Source of the DNA: Herbaspirillum rubrisubalbicans
GTDB taxonomy: Bacteria > Pseudomonadota > Gammaproteobacteria > Burkholderiales > Burkholderiaceae_D
NCBI RefSeq assembly: GCF_003719195.1
Contig: NZ_CP024996.1
Coordinates: 434,001 to 498,000, forward strand
Direction: 5' to 3'
DNA: 64,000 nt
The notes under the pieces were generated by a model. That model worked only from the letters and a program-made list of their open reading frames with translations. It was not told the origin of the DNA and searched no databases. Below, piece by piece: positions 52,822 to 63,190 of the stretch. The position numbers were made by a program, and so were the translations under genes. Within the stretch, counting starts at the first letter, position 1; every line of letters begins with the position of its first letter.

Positions 52822-54294
52822 ATGTATCTTGGGATAGACCTGGGTACGTCGGAGGTCAAGGCGGTGGTCATCGACGACCAGGGCGACTTGCTGGCACTGG
52901 CCGGCAGCACGCTCAACGTCACGCGCGCCCATCCGCGCTGGTCCGAGCAGGCCCCGGCCGACTGGTGGCAGGCCACCTGCGATACCGTGGACAAGCTGCG
53001 CACCCAGCTCGGCCGCGAGCGCTTCGCCGGCATCCGCGCCATCGGCCTGTCGGGCCAGATGCATGGGGCGGTGCTGCTGGATGAAGACGATGAAGTCCTG
53101 CGCCCGGCCATTCTCTGGAGCGATTCGCGCAGCGCCCCCGAATGCGCCGAACTGGACCGACGCGCCCCGCGCCTGCATGGCATCGCCGGCAACCTGGCCA
53201 TGCCGGGCTTCACTGCGCCCAAGCTGCTGTGGGTGGCGCGCCATGAGCCGCAGCTGTTTGCCCGCATCGCGACCGTGTTGCTGCCCAAGGATTGGTTGCG
53301 CCTGAAGATGACCGGCCGCAAGGTCTCCGATCCGTCCGATGCCGCCGGTACCTTGTGGCTGGATGTGGAAGGGCGCAACTGGTCCGATGAATTGCTGGCG
53401 GCTTCAGGGATGCGGCGCGAGCAGATGCCGGCGCTGGTCGATGGCAGTGCGGTGTCGGGTACCCTGTTGCCGGACGTGGCCCGGGCCTGGGGGCTGGGGG
53501 AGAACGTGATCGTGGCCGGTGGTGCGGGCGACGGTGCGGCCAGCGCGGTCGGCATCGGGGCGGTCAATCCGGGCGATGGCTTTCTGTCTTTGGGCACGTC
53601 GGGCGTGCTGTTCGTGGTCAATGACCGCTTCCGTCCCAATCCTGGGCGTGCGATCCACGCGTTCTGTCACACCTTGCCGCAGCGTTGGCACCAGATGAGC
53701 GTGATGCTGTCGGCGGCCAGTTGCCTGCGCTGGTTCTGTCGCCTGTGTTCGGTGGATGAAAAGAGCCTGCTGGCCGAGATCGCCGAGCTCGACCACGAAG
53801 CGCGCAGCAATGCACCGCTGTTCCTGCCTTACCTGTCCGGCGAGCGCACGCCGCACAATGATCCTTATGCCACCGGCGTGTTCCATGGCCTGACCCCGGA
53901 ACACCAGCGTGCCGCGCTCGGTTATGCGGTGCTCGAAGGCGTGGCCTTCGGCATGGTCGATGGCCTGGACGCCTTGCGCGCAGCCGGCACCGATGTGGCC
54001 GAATTGTCGCTCGTAGGGGGTGGTGCGCGCAGCGCTTATTGGGCACAGTTGCTGGCCGATGCGCTGGCCGTGCGCATTGTGACCCACGTGGGCAGCGAAG
54101 CTGGCGGCGCACTCGGCGCGGCGCGTCTGGCCTGGCTGGCCGCTGGGGGCGATGAGGCGCAGGTATGTCGCAAGCCGGCCCGGCAGGCGCAGTACCAGCC
54201 GGACCCGACGCGCCATGCGGCCCTGCAGGTGCGCTTGCAGCGCTATCGCGACATCTATGCGCCTTTCGCTCCCTTGCATGGCGAGGAAAGCTGA
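52822..54294 (+). CDS. xylB: Xylulokinase (FGGY family)
   Basis: This 490-residue FGGY kinase begins MYLGIDLGTSEVKAVVIDDQ, has GLSGQMHGAVLLD near residue 75, DAAGTLWLDVEGR, and the catalytic Asp region GGAGDGAASAVGIG. The C-terminal ATP-binding part has LSLVGGGARSAYWAQLLADA. It converts D-xylulose to xylulose 5-phosphate for the pentose phosphate pathway. It is the last gene of the operon and converges on the chemoreceptor gene 24 bases away. Confidence 0.92.
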   Translation: MYLGIDLGTSEVKAVVIDDQGDLLALAGSTLNVTRAHPRWSEQAPADWWQATCDTVDKLRTQLGRERFAGIRAIGLSGQMHGAVLLDEDDEVLRPAILWSDSRSAPECAELDRRAPRLHGIAGNLAMPGFTAPKLLWVARHEPQLFARIATVLLPKDWLRLKMTGRKVSDPSDAAGTLWLDVEGRNWSDELLAASGMRREQMPALVDGSAVSGTLLPDVARAWGLGENVIVAGGAGDGAASAVGIGAVNPGDGFLSLGTSGVLFVVNDRFRPNPGRAIHAFCHTLPQRWHQMSVMLSAASCLRWFCRLCSVDEKSLLAEIAELDHEARSNAPLFLPYLSGERTPHNDPYATGVFHGLTPEHQRAALGYAVLEGVAFGMVDGLDALRAAGTDVAELSLVGGGARSAYWAQLLADALAVRIVTHVGSEAGGALGAARLAWLAAGGDEAQVCRKPARQAQYQPDPTRHAALQVRLQRYRDIYAPFAPLHGEES

Positions 54295-54318
54295 AGCTTG
54301 AAGTTCAGCCGGGCGCGC

Positions 54319-55881
54319 TTACCTGCGGTTGAACTTGAACACCGAAATCGCCTGCAGCAAGCGCACCGTCTGTTCCTGCAGGCTGCCCGCCGCGCCTGCG
54401 GCCTCTTCTACCAGCGAGGCATTCTGCTGGGTGCTGGCATCCATCTGGGTGATGGCTTCATGGACCTGGTTGATGCCGGCGCTTTGCTGCTGGGTGGCTT
54501 CCTTGATCTCGCCCATGATGCCCGAGACGCGCTGTACCGATTCGACGATGTCGCGCATGGTGCGGGTGGCTTGCTCGACCTGACGGTTGCCGACTTCGAC
54601 CTTGGCTACCGAATCATCGATCAGCAGTTTGATCTCCTTGGCCGCTGCCGCCGAGCGCTGGGCCAGCGAACGCACTTCCGAGGCCACCACCGCAAAGCCG
54701 CGGCCTTGTTCACCCGCACGCGCCGCTTCCACGGCGGCGTTCAATGCCAGGATGTTGGTCTGGAAGGCGATGCTGTCGATCAGGCTGATGATGTCCACGA
54801 TCTTGTTGGACGATTGGCTGATCTCGTTCATCGTGGTGCCGGTGCTGGCCACGGCGTCACCGCCACGCATGGCGATGGAGGAGGCGGTGCCGGCGAGGTC
54901 ATTGGCCTGCACCGCGTGATCGGCGTTCTGGCGCACGGTGGAGGCGAGCTGGTGCATACTCGACGCGGTCTCTTCCAGATTGGCGGCCTGCGCTTCGGTG
55001 CGGCGCGACAGGTCCAGGTTGCCGCTGGCGATCTCGCGCGTGGCCAGGGTGATGGTTTCGACGTTGGAGCGCACGTCGCCGATGATGGCGGTCAGGTTCA
55101 CGTTCATCTGCCGCAGCGAGGCCAGCAGGCGTCCCAGTTCATCATGGCGGCCGCTCTCGATGCGTACCGACAGATCGCCGCCGGTGATGGCGTGCGTGAT
55201 GTCCAGCGCCTGGTGCAGGGGCTTGATGAGCGCAGCGCGCAGGGCGATCCACTGGACGATGGAAATGAGCGCCGATACCGCCGCCAACGCACTGATCCAC
55301 CATTGGTGCAGCGTGACCATGCCGGCCACGACCACCGCGATCTGGATGGCCAGCATCACGCCCATGGACAGATTGAGCCGGGTATTCAACTGCATCCGCG
55401 ACAGCTTGCCCAGCCAGCCGGCCACGCCGGTACGCACCACTTCGCCGCGATGCAGGGCGATGCCCTTGGCCTGACCGCGGCGGATGCTGGCGTAGAGTTT
55501 TTCGGCCGCCTCCACCGCCGCGCGCTCGGGCTTGGTACGCACCGACATGTAGCCGACCACCTGGCCGCTTTCGCGGATCGGCGTGACGTTGGCGCGCACC
55601 CAGTAGTGGTCGCCGTTCTTGCTGCGGTTCTTGACCAGCCCGGTCCAGGGCAGGCCCGCCTTGATGGTGGCCCACATGTCGCCGAAGGCCTCGGCCGGCA
55701 TGTCGGGATGGCGGATCAGGTTTTGCGGCGCGCCCAGCAATTCCTCTTCTTCGAAACCACTGATCTCGATGAAGTAGGGATTGACGTAGGTGATATTGCC
55801 CTTGAGATCGGTCTTGGAAACGATGGCCTTGCCATCGATGAGCAAGCGCTCCTGGCCCGTGACCGGCATGTTCATGCGCAT
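54319..55881 (-). CDS. Aer-like methyl-accepting chemotaxis protein (PAS-TM-HAMP-MCP)
   Basis: This 520-residue receptor has an N-terminal PAS domain (residues 15-118: [20 protein letters not shown] ... [12 protein letters not shown]). Two close membrane segments follow (172-191, 195-215), then HAMP (216-270). The signalling domain contains the hairpin tip [20 protein letters not shown] at its centre. The layout matches Aer/aerotaxis transducers that sense redox through a flavin in PAS. It is convergent with xylB; linkage to the polyol genes is positional only. Confidence 0.9.
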   Translation of the reverse strand: MRMNMPVTGQERLLIDGKAIVSKTDLKGNITYVNPYFIEISGFEEEELLGAPQNLIRHPDMPAEAFGDMWATIKAGLPWTGLVKNRSKNGDHYWVRANVTPIRESGQVVGYMSVRTKPERAAVEAAEKLYASIRRGQAKGIALHRGEVVRTGVAGWLGKLSRMQLNTRLNLSMGVMLAIQIAVVVAGMVTLHQWWISALAAVSALISIVQWIALRAALIKPLHQALDITHAITGGDLSVRIESGRHDELGRLLASLRQMNVNLTAIIGDVRSNVETITLATREIASGNLDLSRRTEAQAANLEETASSMHQLASTVRQNADHAVQANDLAGTASSIAMRGGDAVASTGTTMNEISQSSNKIVDIISLIDSIAFQTNILALNAAVEAARAGEQGRGFAVVASEVRSLAQRSAAAAKEIKLLIDDSVAKVEVGNRQVEQATRTMRDIVESVQRVSGIMGEIKEATQQQSAGINQVHEAITQMDASTQQNASLVEEAAGAAGSLQEQTVRLLQAISVFKFNRR

Positions 55882-55991
55882 ATCTTTGTACCCCCGTGAA
55901 AATAGCCTGGTTGTCCTGGAAAGTCCGGCAGGGGGGCGGGCGTTGCGGTGCGCAGCGTTCGTCTTCTCGGTTCGAACTGTTCAAGCCGTGC

Positions 55992-56016
55992 GCGCCAGGC
56001 AGCGACAGCCTGGCGC
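55992..56016. terminator. Strong GC hairpin between chemoreceptor and BPSS1780 genes
   Basis: GCGCCAGGC and GCCTGGCGC form a perfect 9-base stem with a 7-base loop, 20 bases past the BPSS1780 stop on the minus strand. There is no T-run, so it may be a processing or attenuating hairpin instead of a classical terminator. Confidence 0.45.
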
Positions 56017-56035
56017 AGGTCTTGCCTGAACGATA

Positions 56036-56845
56036 TCAGGCGTCAGACCTTGGATTGTCTCCGAGTGGCGGGCTGTCGGGCCCTCTGCGGGGCTTTCCGA
56101 AGATGGTAGTGTAAGTCGGATAGAACGAACAGTACATAACCACCGTCAACATTATCGATATGGGCAACAGGATCAAGAACACTGCCGTGAAACTGCCAGT
56201 GGCCAGCGTGATGACCATGCTGATCACGGTGGGCACCACGATGGCAATCACGATCCAGGCCAGGCCATAGACCAGGAAGGCGCCACCGGCGCGGCGCACG
56301 GTGAAGAAGCTGTAGAACAGCGCCTTACCCAGCGACATCTGCTGCCACATGATCAGCGGCGCCGCATACCAGAAGGCCATCGCTGCGGGGACGTAGAGCG
56401 CTGCGGCCACCAGCATGGCGATGCGCATACTGCCGGCAGCGCTTTCCAGTTCCTGGGTCGATAGGCCGCCGCCCATCATGGCCTTCCAGAAGGTGCCGCC
56501 ATCGGCCAGTGCCGAGGCCGCCACCACCAGCGTGGCCGCCAGCAGGTACAGCAGGCCCAGCTTCAACAAGGTGTTGCGGGCCGGGCTGCGGAAGGCGATC
56601 AGCAGCAGGTTGGGGTAGACCCGTTCGCCCTTTTCGATCTGCGCGCAGGCTTGCATGAACGACATCGAAAACAGCGGAATCAGAATCAGTGGCAGCATCT
56701 GGCCGAGTACCGGGATGATGCCCAGGATCAGCATCAGGAACATGTAGGCCAGGAACAGCGTCGAGATTTCGGCCGGCTGCTTGCGAAACAGCGTGAAGCC
56801 TTGCTTGACCCAGGACCAGCCGGTAAGTGCGGGGATCTTTTCCAT
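56036..56845 (-). CDS. BPSS1780 family membrane protein
   Basis: This 269-residue protein has about six hydrophobic segments (for example FLAYMFLMLILGIIPVLGQM and LVAAALYVPAAMAFWYAAPL) and the family start GWSWVKQGFTLFRKQPAE. It resembles the BPSS1780 family of beta-proteobacterial membrane proteins of unknown function. The C-terminal tail is Pro/Gly-rich. It follows thrB by 11 bases and is likely in the same operon. Confidence 0.82.
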   Translation of the reverse strand: MEKIPALTGWSWVKQGFTLFRKQPAEISTLFLAYMFLMLILGIIPVLGQMLPLILIPLFSMSFMQACAQIEKGERVYPNLLLIAFRSPARNTLLKLGLLYLLAATLVVAASALADGGTFWKAMMGGGLSTQELESAAGSMRIAMLVAAALYVPAAMAFWYAAPLIMWQQMSLGKALFYSFFTVRRAGGAFLVYGLAWIVIAIVVPTVISMVITLATGSFTAVFLILLPISIMLTVVMYCSFYPTYTTIFGKPRRGPDSPPLGDNPRSDA

Positions 56846-56856
56846 AGCTCCAGTGG

Positions 56857-57810
56857 TTACAGTGCCGGCGGCGCTTGGTTGATGCGCAGGCGCAGGATGC
56901 GTTCAAAATGCGTGGGATCGTGCGGTGTGAGCATTTCGGCCTCACGCGGCAGATAGAAGTCGTACAGGCGCGAGAGCCAGAAGCGCAATGCGGCGGCGCG
57001 CAGCATGGGCTGCCAGGCCACGCGTTCGGCGTCCGAGAACGGTCGCACGGCGCGGTAGGCTTCCAGCATGGCCTGGCTGCGGCTGGTGTCGAGTACGCCA
57101 GTGTCCAGTTCCACGCACCAGTCGTTGACGGTCACGGCCAGGTCGAAGAGCCAGGTATCGACGCCGGCGAAATAGAAATCGAAGATCCCCGAGAGCTGCT
57201 CGCCCACGAACATCGCATTGTTGCGGAACAGGTCGGCGTGCACCGGGCCGCGCGGCAGGGCGCGGTAGTCGCTGGTGGCCGCGAAGTCCTTCTGATATTG
57301 CACTTCGTCGGCCAGCAAGCGGCCCAGTTCCGGCGGCAGGAAGGGCAGCACGGCCGGCGTGGTTTCCAGCCACCAGGCCAGGCCGCGCAGGTTGGGTTGC
57401 AGGATCTTGAAATCCTTGCCGGCCAGGTGCATCCGCGCCAGCATGTCGCCCAGCGCGGCGCAGTGCACCGGTTGCGGATCGAGCTGGGACTGGCCTTCCA
57501 GCTTGCTGACGATGGCCGCCGGCTTGTCGTTCAAGAGATTGACGATGGCGCCTTTGTCATTGGCTACCGGTTCGGGCACCGGGATGCCGCGCTGCGCCAG
57601 GTGGCGCATCAGTTCCAGGTAGAACGGCAATTGTTCGATATGAAGCTTTTCGAACAGGGTCAGCACGTATTCACCGCGTTCGGTATCGATGAAGAAGTTG
57701 CTGTTTTCGATGCCCGAGGAGATGCCCTTGATCGAGGTGGCGCGGCCGAGCGGGAATTGTTCAATCCAGTCCGAGAGTTGTTCCAGACTGACCGGTGTAA
57801 AGACTGCCAT
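56857..57810 (-). CDS. thrB: Homoserine kinase (ThrB type II)
   Basis: This 317-residue kinase of the aminoglycoside-phosphotransferase-like fold has the N-terminal [20 protein letters not shown], the catalytic loop [14 protein letters not shown] and the following [15 protein letters not shown]. This is the beta-proteobacterial homoserine kinase form, unrelated to the GHMP-type ThrB. It makes O-phosphohomoserine for threonine. It sits between DUF2782 and BPSS1780 genes, a common order in this group. Confidence 0.92.
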   Translation of the reverse strand: MAVFTPVSLEQLSDWIEQFPLGRATSIKGISSGIENSNFFIDTERGEYVLTLFEKLHIEQLPFYLELMRHLAQRGIPVPEPVANDKGAIVNLLNDKPAAIVSKLEGQSQLDPQPVHCAALGDMLARMHLAGKDFKILQPNLRGLAWWLETTPAVLPFLPPELGRLLADEVQYQKDFAATSDYRALPRGPVHADLFRNNAMFVGEQLSGIFDFYFAGVDTWLFDLAVTVNDWCVELDTGVLDTSRSQAMLEAYRAVRPFSDAERVAWQPMLRAAALRFWLSRLYDFYLPREAEMLTPHDPTHFERILRLRINQAPPAL

Positions 57811-57935
57811 GACGAAAATGAAAAGGTGAAGCTTGCTGATGCGCGCTACGGGTCGCTTCGACCGCAGCGCCAGGCCGGGGGCACGCGGCCACCCTGCCTG
57901 TTCCTGGACCGGCCGCGCCGGGCGATGACAGAAAT

Positions 57936-58373
57936 TTACTTCTTGGGAGTGTTATCGGTATCACCTTCCTGCGGCTTTTTCACGCCCCAGTCGAATTCAC
58001 CGACCTTCCACTGCGCCGAGCTCGGTGGCGGGCTTTGGGCGTCGCCCGGGGTGGAACCACCCAGTTGCGGGTTGGGGCGGATGTAGTAGGTGCTGGGGCC
58101 GGACTTGACTTCGATTTCCTTGGTCTGGCCGTGGTCGCGGCGTTCCTTGATGCTGTTGCCCTGGTTACGACCGTCTTCGCCAGGCTTGCGGATGGTCACG
58201 GCCGGCGGTTCGCCTTCTTCCAGCTTTTCCAGTTCCGGCGGCGGCGGGGCAGGCTGGGCAGCCAGCCCGGGCGGGGCGGGTTGGGCCACGGCCAGCGGAG
58301 CGGCCAGACCGGCCGAGACACACAGCAGCGCCGCTGCGAGGGACTGTTGGAACCAGACGTTGGATGGTTTCAT
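57936..58373 (-). CDS. DUF2782 exported protein
   Basis: This protein of about 145 residues has a signal peptide ([20 protein letters not shown], cleaved before QPAPP). A Pro-rich linker follows, then the DUF2782 core: [20 protein letters not shown] and STYYIRPN. An in-frame ATG at 58412 would lengthen it by 13 residues; neither start has a good ribosome site. Predicted periplasmic; function unknown. It precedes thrB by 125 bases on the same strand. Confidence 0.78.
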   Translation of the reverse strand: MKPSNVWFQQSLAAALLCVSAGLAAPLAVAQPAPPGLAAQPAPPPPELEKLEEGEPPAVTIRKPGEDGRNQGNSIKERRDHGQTKEIEVKSGPSTYYIRPNPQLGGSTPGDAQSPPPSSAQWKVGEFDWGVKKPQEGDTDNTPKK

Positions 58374-58515
58374 GATGTTATGCAGGAATGAGGATAGTGT
58401 CGTTTTCTTCATTGTAGCAAACCATCGACATCTGCCCCCTGCGTTTCTTCATGGGAATGGCGATTGTGACAACATTGTCTGCGTATTCACTTCCGTATCC
58501 ATTGTCCGACTGGTC

Positions 58516-59205
58516 CTAGCGCAGCAAGGGGATGTGGGTGATAAGCCAGTCGCCCAGCGGCGGAGGCATGGGCATCACTCTGGCAAAATCATCCTGCTCG
58601 CCGGCGTCGAAATAGCTGAAGTGGTCGGCCGAGTACTCCAGCATCAGCGGGAAATCGCTGGCCCAGCGGATGGTGAAGTAGCGCACGGCGCGCCAGCGGC
58701 CGTGTTCATCGTAGATGCGCAGGCGGATCTGCTCGTGGCGGCTGGCATCGCTGCCGGCGCCGCACAGTTCGATGTGGAACTGTTGACCGCGGTATTGGCG
58801 CTCGCCTCCATTGAGCTGGCGGGTGTACATGTCGCACTGGTGGTAGCTCGGCGTCAAGGCCGACACCAGCAGGATGGCCAGGCCATAGCTCATCAGCAGC
58901 ATATAGAGCACGGTCATGGTCTGATAGGCCGCCTGCCAGGACGGCTTGGCCAAGGCGATGATGCGGTCGAGGGCGTGATAGAACAGCCCCAACGCGCCCC
59001 CCATGATGGCCGCCGTGACCCAGTAGATGGCTGCGCGATGCTCGTGCAGCGCCGCTTTCCAATGCGCCATGCTCCATTCAGAAAGCCAAGCGTACGACAG
59101 CACCAGCATGGCTGCTGCCAGCACCAGCGGAACCAGGCTCAGGAACAGCACGGCGTAGAGCGTACCCAGAAGGAGTTGCGTGAAATAGGCGCGGGAGACT
59201 GGCAT
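58516..59205 (-). CDS. Hypothetical membrane protein with C-terminal periplasmic domain
   Basis: This 229-residue protein shows three membrane segments: LYAVLFLSLVPLVLAAAMLV, IYWVTAAIMGGALGLFYHAL and YMLLMSYGLAILLVSAL. A soluble C-terminal part of about 100 residues follows with two cysteines (HQCDM, IELCGAG). I do not recognise the family. The minus-strand start at 59205 is the only good one. The reading frame is long and GC3-rich, supporting a real gene. Confidence 0.65.
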   Translation of the reverse strand: MPVSRAYFTQLLLGTLYAVLFLSLVPLVLAAAMLVLSYAWLSEWSMAHWKAALHEHRAAIYWVTAAIMGGALGLFYHALDRIIALAKPSWQAAYQTMTVLYMLLMSYGLAILLVSALTPSYHQCDMYTRQLNGGERQYRGQQFHIELCGAGSDASRHEQIRLRIYDEHGRWRAVRYFTIRWASDFPLMLEYSADHFSYFDAGEQDDFARVMPMPPPLGDWLITHIPLLR

Positions 59206-59677
59206 GGCGACGCAAGGGATGCGATGAATGCTTCATGTAATTGCATCGCATGATGAAGTTGTGCGCGCTTATTTCAAATCGTACGTTGGTGAGGGAAGTG
59301 AACTTTTTTACACTTACCGCTGGCAGTTGGGGAAGGCACTTTAAGTCAGTCAATCCAGTAGCGGGATTCTAGCCCTCAGCCAATCAAGCAAGCTTGGTGG
59401 CATATGTAAGGTCTTGATAGGGCCTTCGCTACTGAGATCGAATGGCTGATGCCATCGGTGTCGAAGACTCGCAGCCTGATCGGGTCATGATTGCCTCAAT
59501 CATTCGGACCTGCGCCGCAAATCTCGATTCGATAGCGCTGGTTCTTGAATTGGTTGAGGTCGCCGTTGAGCTTTTGCGGGTAGTCATCACAGTTTTTGCA
59601 GATAGGGCATCCAAAACAACAAGGGCGGAACGCTTTCACGTCCCGCCCTCGCCAGCGTCCTGCCCAAGCGCAGCAGC
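59206..59677. other. Intergenic region with a terminator
   Basis: This 472-base gap between the hypothetical membrane gene and the LOG gene holds the LOG terminator at 59622-59649. Near 59205 it must hold the promoter of the membrane gene. I see no convincing gene in it; short frames on either strand have no recognisable sequence. Confidence 0.6.
59622..59649 (-). terminator. Terminator after the LOG gene
   Basis: AGGGCGGGACG pairs with CGTTCCGCCCT on the minus strand (one mismatch) around a six-base loop, followed by TTGTTGTTTTGG. It lies 29 bases past the LOG stop. Confidence 0.75.
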
Positions 59678-60424
59678 TTACAGATACATCCCGCTTTGCC
59701 GTTCCGCCTCCTGCTGGGTATCTGCCGGCTTGGCCTTCTCGGCGTGGAATTTCTGGATCGCCGCCAGCACTTCCGCAGGTTCATCGATCACCTGCAGCAG
59801 GTTCACGTCCTTGGGCGAGATCATGCCGTCGTCCACCAGGCGGGTCTTGATCCAGTCCACCAGGCCGGCCCAGAACTGGCTGCCCACCAGGATCACCGGC
59901 ATCATGCGCGACTTGCCCGTCTGCATGAGGGTCAGCGCTTCGGTCAGCTCATCGAGCGTGCCGAAGCCGCCCGGCAGCACCACGTAGGCATCCGCGTATT
60001 TCACGAACGCCACCTTGCGCGCGAAGAAATGACGGAACGACAGCGAGATGTCCTGCCAGGCATTGCCATGCTGTTCGTGCGGCAGTTCGATGTTCAGGCC
60101 CACCGAAGGGGATGCGCCTTCGTAGGCGCCCTTGTTGGCCGCTTCCATGATGCCAGGGCCGCCACCGGAGATGACGGCGTAGCCAGCGTCGGAGATCAGG
60201 CGGGCGATCTCCACGCACAGTTGATAATGGGGGGTGTCGGGCTTGATCCGGGCAGAACCGAAGATGGAAACGGCAGGACGCAGCTCAGAGAGACGTTCGG
60301 TCGATTCGATGAATTCTGCCATAATCGTGAGTACATGCCACGACTCGCGCGCCTTCTTGGCCGTCGCGCGTTCGATGTCCCCCACCTCCCGCAGACGCGG
60401 GACATTTTTTCCTCTCTGTTCCAT
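59678..60424 (-). CDS. LOG family protein (TIGR00730 type)
   Basis: This protein of about 248 residues is of the LOG/lysine-decarboxylase-like family, whose members hydrolyse cytokinin riboside monophosphates or purine nucleotides to base and sugar phosphate. Motifs are VSIFGSARIKPDTPHYQ, SGGGPGIMEAANKGAYEGAS and the signature PGGFGTLDELTEALTLMQTG. The N-terminal KARESWHVLTIMAEFIESTE is typical of the long bacterial form, so a start at 60424 (or 60430) is preferred to the internal ATG at 60322. This puts its start back-to-back with polA inside CATATG. Confidence 0.85.
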   Translation of the reverse strand: MEQRGKNVPRLREVGDIERATAKKARESWHVLTIMAEFIESTERLSELRPAVSIFGSARIKPDTPHYQLCVEIARLISDAGYAVISGGGPGIMEAANKGAYEGASPSVGLNIELPHEQHGNAWQDISLSFRHFFARKVAFVKYADAYVVLPGGFGTLDELTEALTLMQTGKSRMMPVILVGSQFWAGLVDWIKTRLVDDGMISPKDVNLLQVIDEPAEVLAAIQKFHAEKAKPADTQQEAERQSGMYL

Positions 60425-63190
60425 ATGCAAAAAACCTTGTTGTTAGTTGATGGTTCCAGTTACCTCTATCGGGCCTTCCATGCACTGCCCGATATGCGTA
60501 ACGCGGAAGGCGCGCCCACCGGTGCGTTGTACGGCATCATCAATATGCTGCGCCGACTGCGCAACGATTATCCCGCAAGTTACGTGGCCTGTGTGTTCGA
60601 TGCCAAGGGCAAGACTTTTCGTGATGATCTCTATCCCGACTACAAGGCCACCCGCAAATCCATGCCGGAAGACCTGGCATTGCAGATCGAGCCCATCCAT
60701 GCCGCCGTGCGCGCGCTGGGCTGGCCGATCCTGATGGTCGAGGGCATCGAAGCCGATGACGTCATCGGTACGCTCTCGGTACAAGCCACCAGCGCGGGCC
60801 TGGACACCATCGTCTCTACCGGCGACAAGGACATGGCGCAACTGGTCAACGAACACGTTACCTTGGTCAACACCATGAGCAATGAAGTTCTCGACATTGC
60901 CGGCGTGACCGCAAAATTCGGCGTGCCGCCCGAGCGCATCGTTGATTACCTGAGTTTGATCGGCGACACCGTGGACAACGTGCCCGGCGTGGAAAAGTGC
61001 GGCCCCAAGACCGCCGTGAAGTGGCTCACCGCCTATGGCTCGCTCGATGGCGTCATGGCCAATGCCGACAAGATCACTGGCGTGGTCGGCGAGAACTTGC
61101 GCCGTGCGCTGGACTGGTTGCCGCAAGGCCGCGTGCTGGTGACGGTCAAGACCGATTGCGATCTGTCTGAGCACATGAAGTCCATCCTCGAATCGCTGAC
61201 CATGCAGCCGCAGGATAAGGAAGTGCTCAAGGAACTCTTCACCCGCTACAACTTCCGCACCTGGCTGCGTGAGTTGAGCGAAGGCGCAGACGCCGCCGCA
61301 GGCGCCAAGGCTCCCATGGTGGGCGCAGCGGCCGCCGCCGCGCTGGAAACCCCGGCCCAAGGCGGCCTCTTTGCCGCCGCGCCCAAGGTCGAGTACGAGA
61401 CCGTGCTCACCGATGCGCAACTGGACCAGTGGATTGCTGCCATCAACGCTGCTGAACTCACCGCGGTCGATACCGAGACCACCTCGCTGGAAGCGATGCA
61501 GGCCGAGCTGGTCGGTATCTCGCTATGCTGCGAACCGGGCCGTGCGGCCTATATCCCGGTGGCGCACAACTACCAGGACGCACCGGCGCAATTGTCGCGC
61601 GCGCACGTGCTGGACAAGCTCAAGCCCTGGCTGGAAGACGCCAGCAAGCCCAAGCTCGGCCAGCACCTGAAATACGACAGCCACATCTTCGCCAACTATG
61701 GCGTGCGGCTGGCCGGGGTGAAGCACGATACGCTGCTGGAATCCTACGTGTTTGAATCGCACCGTCCGCATGACATGGACAGCCTGGCCGCGCGCCATCT
61801 GGAGCGCAAGACCATCACCTATGCCGAAGTCTGCGGCAAGGGCGCCTCCCAGATCGGTTTCAATGAAGTGCCCATCGAGCGCGCCACCGAATACGCCGCT
61901 GAAGATGCGGAAGTCACGCTGGCCCTGCACCACGCCATGTGGCCGCAGATCGAGCATGACGACAAGCTGCGCTTCATCTACGAGAAGATCGAAGTGCCGA
62001 CCTCGGTGGTGCTGCAAAAGATCGAGCGCAACGGCGTGCTCATCGACAGTGAACGCCTGGGCCAGCAATCGCACGACCTGGGCAAACGAATGCTGGAGAT
62101 CGAACAGCAAGCCTATGACCTGGCCGGCCAGCCCTTCAACCTGAATTCGCCCAAGCAGTTGGGTGAGATATTGTTTGGCAAACTGGAGCTGCCGGTGGTC
62201 AAGAAGACCGCCTCGGGCGCGCCGTCTACCGATGAAGAAGTGCTGCAGAAACTGGCCGAGGATTACCCGCTGCCCAAGGTGCTGCTGGACTATCGCGGCC
62301 TGTCCAAGCTCAAGTCCACCTATACCGACAAGCTGCCCAAGATGATCAACCCGGCCACCGGCCGCGTGCATACCAACTATGCACAGGCGGTGGCGGTCAC
62401 CGGCCGGCTGGCTTCCAATGATCCCAACCTGCAGAACATCCCCATTCGCACCGCCGAGGGTCGTCGCATCCGCGAAGCCTTCGTCGCACCCGAAGGCAGC
62501 GTGATCGTCTCGGCCGACTATTCGCAGATCGAATTGCGCATCATGGCGCACATCTCGGAAGACGAAAACATGTTGAAGGCCTTCGCCAACAACGAAGACA
62601 TCCACAAGGCCACCGCTGCCGAGATCTTCGGCATCGCGCCCGAGCAGGTCGAGTCCGAGCAGCGTCGCTATGCCAAGGTCATCAACTTCGGCCTGATCTA
62701 TGGCATGAGCGCCTTTGGCCTGGCCGGCAACCTGGGCATCGAACGCGCGGCCGCGCAGATGTATATCGACAAGTACTTCATGCGCTTCTCGGGCGTGAAG
62801 CGCTACATGGATGAAACCCGGATGCAGGCCAAGGCGCGCGGCTACGTGGAAACCGTGTTCGGCCGTCGCCTGTGGCTGCCCGAGATCAATTCACCCAATG
62901 GCCCACGTCGCCAGGGCGCCGAACGGGCCGCGATCAATGCACCGATGCAGGGCACCGCCGCCGATCTGATCAAGCTGGCCATGATCGCCGTGCAGGGCTG
63001 GCTGGAACAGGCCGGTCTGCAGACGCGCATGATCATGCAGGTGCACGATGAACTGGTGTTGGAAGTTCCACAACAGGAGCTGGACCTGGTGCGTGAAAAG
63101 CTGCCTGAATTGATGAAAAATGTTGCGGAACTGAAAGTTCCCTTGCTTGCCGAGGTCGGAATCGGTAAGAATTGGGACCAAGCGCATTAA
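60425..63190 (+). CDS. polA: DNA polymerase I
   Basis: This 921-residue enzyme has all three domains. The 5' nuclease is at the N-terminus (MQKTLLLVDGSSYLYRAFHA, STGDKDMAQLV). The 3'-5' exonuclease begins near residue 349 (VDTETTSLEAM). The polymerase has motif A VSADYSQIELRIMAH near 698, motif B RRYAKVINFGLIYG, and motif C MQVHDELVLEVP near 874. It fills gaps in repair and Okazaki processing. The ATG at 60425 matches the family start. No clear ribosome site precedes it. Confidence 0.96.
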   Translation: MQKTLLLVDGSSYLYRAFHALPDMRNAEGAPTGALYGIINMLRRLRNDYPASYVACVFDAKGKTFRDDLYPDYKATRKSMPEDLALQIEPIHAAVRALGWPILMVEGIEADDVIGTLSVQATSAGLDTIVSTGDKDMAQLVNEHVTLVNTMSNEVLDIAGVTAKFGVPPERIVDYLSLIGDTVDNVPGVEKCGPKTAVKWLTAYGSLDGVMANADKITGVVGENLRRALDWLPQGRVLVTVKTDCDLSEHMKSILESLTMQPQDKEVLKELFTRYNFRTWLRELSEGADAAAGAKAPMVGAAAAAALETPAQGGLFAAAPKVEYETVLTDAQLDQWIAAINAAELTAVDTETTSLEAMQAELVGISLCCEPGRAAYIPVAHNYQDAPAQLSRAHVLDKLKPWLEDASKPKLGQHLKYDSHIFANYGVRLAGVKHDTLLESYVFESHRPHDMDSLAARHLERKTITYAEVCGKGASQIGFNEVPIERATEYAAEDAEVTLALHHAMWPQIEHDDKLRFIYEKIEVPTSVVLQKIERNGVLIDSERLGQQSHDLGKRMLEIEQQAYDLAGQPFNLNSPKQLGEILFGKLELPVVKKTASGAPSTDEEVLQKLAEDYPLPKVLLDYRGLSKLKSTYTDKLPKMINPATGRVHTNYAQAVAVTGRLASNDPNLQNIPIRTAEGRRIREAFVAPEGSVIVSADYSQIELRIMAHISEDENMLKAFANNEDIHKATAAEIFGIAPEQVESEQRRYAKVINFGLIYGMSAFGLAGNLGIERAAAQMYIDKYFMRFSGVKRYMDETRMQAKARGYVETVFGRRLWLPEINSPNGPRRQGAERAAINAPMQGTAADLIKLAMIAVQGWLEQAGLQTRMIMQVHDELVLEVPQQELDLVREKLPELMKNVAELKVPLLAEVGIGKNWDQAH

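Noticed and set aside
59429..59614. Short frames on both strands in the gap before the LOG gene
   Set aside because: Ser/Thr-rich low-complexity translation on one strand and a run-through into LOG antisense on the other; no start signals.
59696..60424. N-terminal extension of the polA frame
   Set aside because: The frame is open upstream, but that part is antisense to the LOG gene; polymerase I homology begins exactly at the ATG at 60425.
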